Origin: an uncultured Gemella sp.
GTDB lineage: Bacteria > Bacillota > Bacilli > Staphylococcales > Gemellaceae
DNA length: 12,836 bases
Assembly (NCBI GenBank): GCA_938038035.1
Contig: CALHQV010000304.1
Location: forward strand, 1 to 12,836
Direction: 5' to 3'
The notes below the pieces were generated by a model that was not told where the DNA came from, ran no database searches, and saw only the letters and a program-made list of their open reading frames with translations. Of this stretch, positions 6,984 to 12,836 are shown piece by piece. The first letter of the stretch is position 1; the number at the start of each line of letters is the position of its first letter. Position numbers and translations under genes: made by a program.

Positions 6984-7068
6984 ATTCACGTTTCCTACGC
7001 TAGCATTATCTAGTTCAGGTCAAAGGGTCTAACTTAGTTATCTCAGCCTAAAGGCTCCCCCAGTGATT
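6984..7068 (-). ncRNA. TPP riboswitch (THI element)
   Basis: All conserved blocks of the thiamine pyrophosphate aptamer are present on the minus strand. CACTGGGGGAGCC is at 7053-7065 and GGCTGAGA at 7041-7048, the latter forming the pyrimidine-binding bend. ACCCTTTGACCTGAACT follows, then AATGCTAGCGTAGGAAACGTG (ending near 6987), which contains the pyrophosphate-binding arm. P1 closes through ATCAC/GTGAAT. One base is missing in the usual TTTGAACCTGA string. The element lies between the thi promoter and a terminator, so high TPP should switch off tenA-thiD-thiM-thiE. Confidence 0.97.
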
Positions 7069-7088
7069 TTACTCTATTCACTTTTTAA

Positions 7089-7117
7089 ATCGTAGCATAG
7101 AAAAAATAAAATGTCAA
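7089..7117 (-). promoter_or_regulatory. promoter of the thiamine operon
   Basis: TTGACA (7112-7117), a 17-base spacer and TACGAT (7089-7094) preceded by TGC, an extended -10. The start would fall near 7082, about 15 bases before the riboswitch. Confidence 0.78.
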
Positions 7118-7143
7118 CAATTTAGTTTAAGGGTTTACAAGAT

Positions 7144-7165
7144 TAATACAACTAACATTGTATTA
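7144..7165. repeat. operator-like palindrome in the divergent region
   Basis: TAATACAA and TTGTATTA form perfect 8-base arms around a 6-base centre. It lies 27 bases upstream of the thi -35 box and about 135 bases upstream of the NEAT Fur-box candidate, with no T-run, so it resembles a binding site for a dimeric regulator more than a terminator. I do not recognise the regulator. Confidence 0.45.
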
Positions 7166-7299
7166 CAGCAAGCTATCTTTAAAAATAATATTTTAATAAT
7201 ATTTTTGTATTTTATAGAATGCAAAACGTCTGAATTATGGCGGAATTGTGAACTAATTTTGAAACTTTGTTGTAAATTTCGTCTATTTCAGGTTATATC

Positions 7300-7314
7300 T
7301 GATAGCAATTATCA
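7300..7314 (+). promoter_or_regulatory. candidate Fur box upstream of the NEAT genes
   Basis: TGATAGCAATTATCA matches the 7-1-7 Fur consensus TGATAATnATTATCA at 12 of 14 defined positions. The longer 19-base window 7301-7319 matches GATAATGATTATCATTATC at 14 positions. It lies just upstream of the NEAT promoter. Fur control of heme-acquisition genes is well established in Firmicutes. Binding is inferred. Confidence 0.65.
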
Positions 7315-7322
7315 TTTTTACC

Positions 7323-7351
7323 TTTATTTATACAGTTTTTTGTATTATAAT
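7323..7351 (+). promoter_or_regulatory. promoter of the first NEAT gene
   Basis: A perfect TATAAT (7346-7351) follows a weak -35 (TTTATT, 7323-7328) with a 17-base spacer. A start near 7358 would leave a leader of about 50 bases before the ATG. The poor -35 suggests dependence on context or an activator. Confidence 0.6.
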
Positions 7352-7406
7352 AGTGGTAACGATTTAATATCAAATAATATACAAATTAAAGGAGAAAATT
7401 CCTAAT

Positions 7407-10400
7407 ATGAAAAATACAACACTATTAAAAGTTTTGTCAGCAACTGCAATATTTTCAGCTGTTGCTGCAATAGAGGCATATGATCAAGATAACTTCGCTT
7501 TTGCAGCGGAGGAAACACCTGTTGTAGCAAATACAACAACTTCTACTACAAATTCATCAAACAATGAAAAACCTACTGCAACAGCGACAACTCCAGCACC
7601 TACTGCTCCTAAAGCAGAAAAGCCAGCAACTGTAGCACAAGATGTTAAAGCTTTAAAAGATGGAGAATATAATATTACTGCTGAAGCCTTAAATTTCCAT
7701 GAAGAGGGACGTCCTTCTATGGCTGCAGCTGGTTTAGATAAAGATAAAACAAAGTTAATTGTAAAAAATGGACAATATTCTGTAAATGTTACTTTTAAAC
7801 CAATTACATTAGGTGAATCATCTGGTTATCTTGGGGATTTAAAATACTATGATGGAGATAAGACTCATGCAAATCGTTTAGAAATTAAAGATCCTGAGTT
7901 TAAGCCAACTACTATAGTAGAAAGTTATAAAGAAAATGAAACTGATAATCTTTTTGAAGATTATAAAAAGAAATTCGCTAACCGTACATCTTATCCAAAA
8001 ACATTTAGTTTCAATGTTGATAAAAATAAAATCGATGCTAGTAACAAATTAGAAACATACACTCAAGTATTTGTTCCTGTTATGGATAAATTCGGCGCAG
8101 GAACTCAAAAAATGATTTTAAAATTTGATTTATCATCTTTAGCTAGAAAAAAAGTAACAGCTGATAACTATGAAGCTGCAACTTACGAAAATCCTAACAA
8201 AGACGTTGAATATAAAGGAACTATTAAAAAAGATTTCCCTATTCACGTTCAAGGACATTTAAGAAACGCTAATAACAATGATGAAGAATCATTATACGGT
8301 TCTGCATTAGATAGTTATGTTAAAGTTGAAAAAGTTGGAGATAAATACAAATATACTCTAAGATTCAAAAAAGGTCTAGCTGATGTAGGTGGAGAATTTT
8401 ATCCATTCGAGTTACACAAAGTAGCATACCAAGGTAAAGATATTCCATTAACTACTTTAGCATCAAACGGTAACTCTTCAGTAAAAGAAGGATCAATCAC
8501 TACTGATAAACTACTAGAAAAAATTCAATTAGACGGTACTGCTCCTTATCCTAACGGTGCTTTAATGTCACACTTTGTTACATTAAAACTATACTATGAA
8601 ACAGCTACTGACTATAAAGAACGACCTGTAAAATTGGAAGATGTAGTTGCACCTGCTAAACCTAAACCGGTTAAACCTACACCAACAAAACCAAAAGAAG
8701 AACCAAAACCAGCAACACCTACAGCTGCTGATCACGCTGTTGAAGCTGATAAAGTTCCTAATACTTTCCCTACTACAGTAAAAGCTGAATTAAATGGTAG
8801 AACAACTAATGCTGCTTCAATCTATGAAAATGCATTCGTTAAAGATGTAAAAGTAGAAAAAGTTGGAGATAAATATCAATATACTATCCAAGTTAAAGAA
8901 GGAAAATCTTCTAACTTCTTATTACGTAACAAACCTTTCACAGTTTCTAAACTTACATACAAAGGAAATGAAGTTAACTTTACTGAAGTTGATGCAGCTA
9001 CTAAACTAAAAGAAGGTAAAATCTTAACTGATTCTCTTCTAGATAAAATCCAAGTAGATGCTGTATTCAATGTTCAAACAAAAGGTGGAGCTAAACCTAG
9101 ATATGAAGAAAGATCTGCTGAGAGTACAATAGCATTAGACTTCCCTACTGTAGAAAAAGTTAAAGAAGAAGCTGCTAATAACTTAGTTCCTGCTAAAATT
9201 AATAATGCACATGTTGCTGATAAACCTTCAATGGCAAATGGTGCATTAGTACATGAAAAAACTCGTGTTGAAAAAGTAAATGATTCTTATCACTACTATC
9301 TAACATTCAAAGACTTGAGTTTTGGAGCTCAAGTAGGAACTGTAGATACCCTAACAGTTGATAATGCCTCAGCTGAAAGAACAGACCTTGGTGGTGAAGG
9401 ACATGAAAAAGTATTCCACTTCACAAGTCCAGAAAAACTAACAGAAAAAACTATTACATTCTCTGTATCAGTAGATGGAAAACCTTTAATAGGACATTCA
9501 AATGTTGCAGCAACACTTAAATTTAATTGGGATGCTGCTACTCCACTAACAGCTGATCAAGTAACTTCATTACACAATGATGAAACTGCTAAAGCTCAAG
9601 CTGAAAAAGAAAAACTTGAAAGAGAAAAAGCTGAAGCTGCTCGTCTTGAAAAAGAAAGATTAGAAAAAGAGGCTGCTGCTAAAGCTCAGGCTGAAAAAGA
9701 AAGACTTGAAAAAGAAGCTGCTGCTAAAGCTCAAGCTGAAAAAGAACAAGCAAAATTAGAAGCACTTAAAAAAGAAGCATTAGCTAACATTACTACTGAC
9801 AAAGATGTTAACAAAGAAGAAGCATCAAAACTTAAAGAAATAGTTAATTCTGCATCTCTTAAAGATACATTAGTTGCTAAAGTTGTAGAAAATGGTTCAT
9901 CAGAAGAAATCAAAGTTTCATTCGATAACTCTACTGTAAAAGCATCTAAATTCTCAGTTGAAAAAGCTGATAAAGAAACTGTTGCAAAAGTTGAAGAACT
10001 TGTAAAAAAAGCTGATGAAAACCTAAGTGTTGTTAAAACAATTGACTTACACTTCACAGATTCTAAAGGAACTACAATCAATAAACAAGGAGAAACTCGT
10101 GCAGTTACAGTAGCTGTAGTAGCTAATGAAGATGAAAAATTAGAAGTTTACTATGTAAATGGTAATAAATTAGAAAAAGTACCAAGTGTTTATAAAGATG
10201 GAAAACTTACATTCTTCACTAACCACTTCAGTTTATACACAATTGTAAAATCAAAAACTGTGGCTTCTGATCAGAATACACCTGTTCCTGTAACACCTGT
10301 ACCTTCTGAAAACAAACCATCAGATAAACCAAGTACTCCAACTAAACCAAATAGTGGAGAAACTCCAGTTCAACCTGAAGCACCAACATCAAACGAAAAA

Positions 10401-10709
10401 CCAAGATTTGAAACTGGTGAAGCTCTTGTTCAACCTGAATTACCAAAATTCAATATCAATGAGTTAAACAAAGAGCAAAAAGCAAAAGAACAAGCACAAC
10501 CATCAACACAAGATATCTTTGGACAAAATGAAAGCAAAGAAGATAAAAAAGCTGAGGCTGAAAAAACTTCTGTTCAAAAAACATCACAAACTGTAGCTAA
10601 AGGACTTAAAGCGTTAGCTAATACTGGATTAAATTCAACAGCAACTGTTGGTTTAGGTGCACTAGTATTATTATCTGCTCTAGTTCTACGCAGAAAAAAT
10701 AACAAATAA
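7407..10709 (+). CDS. cell-wall-anchored multi-NEAT-domain surface protein (heme/hemoglobin acquisition)
   Basis: An 1100-residue secreted surface protein. A signal peptide (1 to about 34, ending FAFA before AEE) precedes a Thr/Pro-rich spacer. NEAT domain 1 is about 84-245, with the helix motif RPSMAAAGL and the strands VNVTFKP and GYLGDLKYY. Two related modules at about 275-402 and 453-580 share VKVEKVGDKY and a Tyr/Thr strand and look like divergent NEAT units. A fourth at about 593-710 contains KPSMANGAL. An Ala/Lys/Glu coiled coil (about 724-795) is followed by a beta domain (about 800-950) whose end, TFFTNHFSLYTIV, is common in Firmicute surface proteins. A Pro-rich wall spacer leads to LANTG (1070-1074), a hydrophobic segment and RRKNNK. 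NEAT domains of the Isd/Hbp/Shr type bind hemoglobin or heme; the ligand here is inferred. AAAGGAG lies 12 bases before the ATG. Confidence 0.9.
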   Translation: MKNTTLLKVLSATAIFSAVAAIEAYDQDNFAFAAEETPVVANTTTSTTNSSNNEKPTATATTPAPTAPKAEKPATVAQDVKALKDGEYNITAEALNFHEEGRPSMAAAGLDKDKTKLIVKNGQYSVNVTFKPITLGESSGYLGDLKYYDGDKTHANRLEIKDPEFKPTTIVESYKENETDNLFEDYKKKFANRTSYPKTFSFNVDKNKIDASNKLETYTQVFVPVMDKFGAGTQKMILKFDLSSLARKKVTADNYEAATYENPNKDVEYKGTIKKDFPIHVQGHLRNANNNDEESLYGSALDSYVKVEKVGDKYKYTLRFKKGLADVGGEFYPFELHKVAYQGKDIPLTTLASNGNSSVKEGSITTDKLLEKIQLDGTAPYPNGALMSHFVTLKLYYETATDYKERPVKLEDVVAPAKPKPVKPTPTKPKEEPKPATPTAADHAVEADKVPNTFPTTVKAELNGRTTNAASIYENAFVKDVKVEKVGDKYQYTIQVKEGKSSNFLLRNKPFTVSKLTYKGNEVNFTEVDAATKLKEGKILTDSLLDKIQVDAVFNVQTKGGAKPRYEERSAESTIALDFPTVEKVKEEAANNLVPAKINNAHVADKPSMANGALVHEKTRVEKVNDSYHYYLTFKDLSFGAQVGTVDTLTVDNASAERTDLGGEGHEKVFHFTSPEKLTEKTITFSVSVDGKPLIGHSNVAATLKFNWDAATPLTADQVTSLHNDETAKAQAEKEKLEREKAEAARLEKERLEKEAAAKAQAEKERLEKEAAAKAQAEKEQAKLEALKKEALANITTDKDVNKEEASKLKEIVNSASLKDTLVAKVVENGSSEEIKVSFDNSTVKASKFSVEKADKETVAKVEELVKKADENLSVVKTIDLHFTDSKGTTINKQGETRAVTVAVVANEDEKLEVYYVNGNKLEKVPSVYKDGKLTFFTNHFSLYTIVKSKTVASDQNTPVPVTPVPSENKPSDKPSTPTKPNSGETPVQPEAPTSNEKPRFETGEALVQPELPKFNINELNKEQKAKEQAQPSTQDIFGQNESKEDKKAEAEKTSVQKTSQTVAKGLKALANTGLNSTATVGLGALVLLSALVLRRKNNK
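9588..9770 (+). repeat. in-frame repeats coding an Ala-Lys-Glu coiled coil
   Basis: A near-identical 45-base unit coding AKAQAEKERLEKEAA starts at 9678 and 9723, with a related copy at 9588. Heptad-like spacing of Leu among Lys and Glu predicts a long rigid helix that would hold the NEAT domains away from the wall. The copy number could vary by slippage. Confidence 0.8.
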
Positions 10710-10723
10710 TATAAAACGAACTC

Positions 10724-10756
10724 TTATACAAAGGGATAAATTATCCCTTTGTATAA
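10724..10756. repeat. perfect palindrome between the two NEAT genes
   Basis: Two 16-base arms (TTATACAAAGGGATAA and its exact complement) flank a single A. As RNA this gives a strong hairpin 15 bases after the first stop and 40 bases before the second ATG. No T-run follows on either strand, so it is a poor intrinsic terminator. An mRNA-processing or stabilising hairpin, partial attenuator or protein-binding site would fit better. Confidence 0.75.
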
Positions 10757-10795
10757 AGTCATGTATAAAGAAATATAAGGAGAAATAAAAATAAG

Positions 10796-12823
10796 ATGAA
10801 AGCAAATAAATTATTAAAAGTTCTATCCGCAGCAACTATCATCTCAACCCTTGCTGTAGTAGAAAACTTTACACAAGGCAATACTACATTTGCTATAGAA
10901 AATAATACCGTTGGAGCAAAAGATGTAAAAAATCTTCCTGATGGAGAATATAATATCACTGCTGAAGCTCTTAAATTTTATGGACCAGATGGTCAACCAT
11001 CTATGGCTTCCGCTGCTTTAGATACAGCTAATACCAAATTAATCGTGAAAAATGGTCAATATTTTGTAAATGTATCTTTTAAACCACTTGCATTCGGTGG
11101 TAAATTTGGTTATTTAGGAGATCTAAAATATTATTACGGTCCTAAAACTCATGCAAATCGTGACAGTATTCAAAATAATGAATTTAGTCCTGCTACTATA
11201 GTTGGATACTACAGCACTAGTGAAACTGATGATTTCATAGAAACGTATAAAAAGAAATTCCCTGAACGTACTGCTTATCCAAAAACACTTTCATATAGCG
11301 TGGATAAAAACAAAATCGATTCAAATAACAAATTAGAGACTTATACTCAAGTTTATGTTCCGGTTATGGCTTCTTTTGGTGAAGAATTTGGAACTCAAAG
11401 AATGATTCTAAAATTTGATTTAAGCAATGCATTAAAAGCGGTAGAAAATACTCAACCAACTCCAGCTAAACCTACTGATTCTAAACCTACAGTAAAACCT
11501 GAAACACCAAAAGATACTCAGCCTTCGGATAAACCGACGGAGCCAGGAGCTACAAAACCAGCTGATGTTGTTAAACCTGTAGAAACTCCTAAACCTACAG
11601 AACCAGCTAAACCTGCTAAACCTGTAGAAACTCCTAAACCTAAGGAGCAACCAAAGCCTGTAGTGACTAAACCTACTCCAAAACCTACTCCTTCGGCTAC
11701 TGCAACTTACTATAAAGGAGTAAAAGCTACATTACTAAATGCTTATCGTGCTGGTCAAAAATCTATGGGAGATGCAGCTCTAGAACATAGTAATGTAACT
11801 GTATATAAAGAAGGAAATACATATCACTACATCGTAAGATTCCACGACCTTTCAACTCAAGGATTCACTGGTGGAATTTCTAAGTTCTGGGTTAACGGTA
11901 CTGAATATCCTGTTAATCCAACTGGAGGAGCAAACAATCAAGTAGAAGTTCACTTCACATCTACTCAAAAACTTTCATCAGTTCCTGTTTCTGTTTTCGT
12001 GCAAGTTATGGAAGAAATTATGCCTGGTGGAGGTACACAAAATGCTACTTTATCATTTGACTGGTCTAATATAACTGAACAACAAGGTCAACCTACTGGT
12101 GGTTCTGGAAAACCAGGTAACAGTGGTTATACTCCAAGACCATCTAATCCAGGTGGAAAACAAGGTGGACAACCTAATTCACCAATCGCTACACCAACTA
12201 CACCTCTACCTACTACACCTCAAGGTCAAGGTGTAGAAGTGCCAGTTACATTCTACGATAACGTAACTGCTTCTCTATTAAATGCATATGAATCAGGTCG
12301 TGCATCTATGGGGAACGCCGCATTAGATGGAATCACTGTATTCAAACATGGTGATACTTATCACTACAAAGTTCGTTTCCACGATATTAAAGTAGGAACT
12401 CTTACAGACGGTATTACTCGTTTCTGGGTTAACGGGACTGAATACCCTGTCAATAAAACAGGTGGCGCTATGAACCAAGTAGAAATCCACTTCACATCTA
12501 ACGAAAAACTAACTAACATTCCTGTTTCTGTTTTTGTACCTACAATGGAAAGTATTATGCCAGGTGCTGGAAAAAAAGATGCAATCCTTAGCCTTAACTG
12601 GTCTAATGCTACTGAAAGACAAGGAACTGCGGTAATTGATGGTGGTCAACCTGGAGCAAGTGCTGCTGGTAATGGTGCTGGTGCTTTAAATCCAAAAGGT
12701 GGACGTCTAAACAACGGACGCCTATCTAACACTGGATTAGAAACATCATCATCTATCCTTGCAGGAGCTCTTACTCTAATGAGTGCCTTCATGGTTGGTA
12801 GAAGAAAACAAAATGAAAAATAG
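10796..12823 (+). CDS. cell-wall-anchored three-NEAT-domain surface protein (heme/hemoglobin acquisition)
   Basis: A 675-residue secreted protein, paralogous to its upstream neighbour. The signal peptide (1 to about 33, ending TFA) shares KLLKVLSAATI with it. NEAT 1 (about 48-210) is closely similar to NEAT 1 of the first protein, including DGEYNITAEAL, PSMA and GYLGDLKYY. A long Pro/Lys/Thr spacer (about 218-300) follows. NEAT 2 (about 304-425) and NEAT 3 (about 485-605) are near duplicates: both have SMG-(D/N)AAL, TYHY, VRFHD and FWVNGTEYPVN. They are separated by a Gly/Pro-rich linker. The end is Gly-rich, then LSNTG (643-647), a hydrophobic stretch and RRKQNEK, a sortase signal without proline. 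AAGGAG lies 13 bases before the ATG. It is probably co-transcribed with the first gene, since no clear promoter is seen between them. Confidence 0.9.
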   Translation: MKANKLLKVLSAATIISTLAVVENFTQGNTTFAIENNTVGAKDVKNLPDGEYNITAEALKFYGPDGQPSMASAALDTANTKLIVKNGQYFVNVSFKPLAFGGKFGYLGDLKYYYGPKTHANRDSIQNNEFSPATIVGYYSTSETDDFIETYKKKFPERTAYPKTLSYSVDKNKIDSNNKLETYTQVYVPVMASFGEEFGTQRMILKFDLSNALKAVENTQPTPAKPTDSKPTVKPETPKDTQPSDKPTEPGATKPADVVKPVETPKPTEPAKPAKPVETPKPKEQPKPVVTKPTPKPTPSATATYYKGVKATLLNAYRAGQKSMGDAALEHSNVTVYKEGNTYHYIVRFHDLSTQGFTGGISKFWVNGTEYPVNPTGGANNQVEVHFTSTQKLSSVPVSVFVQVMEEIMPGGGTQNATLSFDWSNITEQQGQPTGGSGKPGNSGYTPRPSNPGGKQGGQPNSPIATPTTPLPTTPQGQGVEVPVTFYDNVTASLLNAYESGRASMGNAALDGITVFKHGDTYHYKVRFHDIKVGTLTDGITRFWVNGTEYPVNKTGGAMNQVEIHFTSNEKLTNIPVSVFVPTMESIMPGAGKKDAILSLNWSNATERQGTAVIDGGQPGASAAGNGAGALNPKGGRLNNGRLSNTGLETSSSILAGALTLMSAFMVGRRKQNEK

Positions 12824-12836
12824 TACGATAATATCC

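Noticed and set aside
7205..7405. 66-codon plus-strand open frame before the first NEAT gene
   Set aside because: No ribosome binding site is seen at its start, its composition is Tyr/Phe/Cys-rich from AT-rich DNA, and it overlaps the Fur box and the NEAT promoter. It looks non-coding.
9731..10081. 116-codon minus-strand frame, and similar antisense frames at 8876-9070 and 11432-11650
   Set aside because: They lie opposite repeat-rich or lysine/proline-rich parts of the NEAT genes and give low-complexity Ser/Phe/Arg products, with no start signals.
11450..11700. CRISPR-like or tandem-repeat array from repeated CCTGTAGAAACTCCTAAACC
   Set aside because: The repeats are in frame within the Pro/Lys/Thr wall spacer (KPVETPKP twice, 48 bases apart) and have no unique spacers of constant length.

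Overview
The window is strongly AT-rich and looks like a low-GC Firmicute. It has strong AAGGAG/GGAGG ribosome binding sites, a T-box leader, a TPP riboswitch, an IS150-group insertion sequence and cell-wall-anchored NEAT surface proteins. A member of Gemella or a close relative of the streptococci/staphylococci would fit; the genus is an inference from gene content, not something the sequence proves.

Layout. Positions 2-79 are the C-terminal tail of a plus-strand gene. About 103-1619 is an IS3-family (IS150-group) element on the minus strand: OrfA with two HTH units and a leucine-zipper-like tail, OrfB with an intact DDE triad, a classical -1 slippery heptamer between them, and an end hairpin that would bury the OrfA ribosome binding site. 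Next, on the minus strand, is a methionine-type substrate-binding lipoprotein (metQ). A complete T-box leader precedes it, with AUG specifier, UGGU bulge, 13-bp terminator and promoter. Upstream of that is a single alpha/beta hydrolase with its own near-consensus promoter.

Positions 3931-6831 hold a tight four-gene minus-strand operon in transcription order tenA-thiD-thiM-thiE. A promoter, a TPP riboswitch and an intrinsic terminator precede it. TenA recovers the pyrimidine (HMP) from damaged thiamine, ThiD phosphorylates it twice, ThiM phosphorylates salvaged thiazole, and ThiE joins the two to give thiamine phosphate. No thiC or thiazole-synthesis gene is in the window, so this is a salvage set controlled by the end product.

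From 7118 to 7406 lies a divergent control region with an operator-like palindrome, a good match to a Fur box and a promoter. It drives two large plus-strand surface proteins (1100 and 675 residues) built from NEAT domains, which in known proteins bind heme or hemoglobin. They share a duplicated N-terminal NEAT module and end in sorting signals without the usual proline (LANTG and LSNTG). Neither has a Tyr in the position of the YxxxY heme motif. A perfect 16-bp-arm palindrome separates the two genes. The likely joint role is iron-regulated capture of hemoglobin or heme at the cell wall. This NEAT pair is the least ordinary part of the window.
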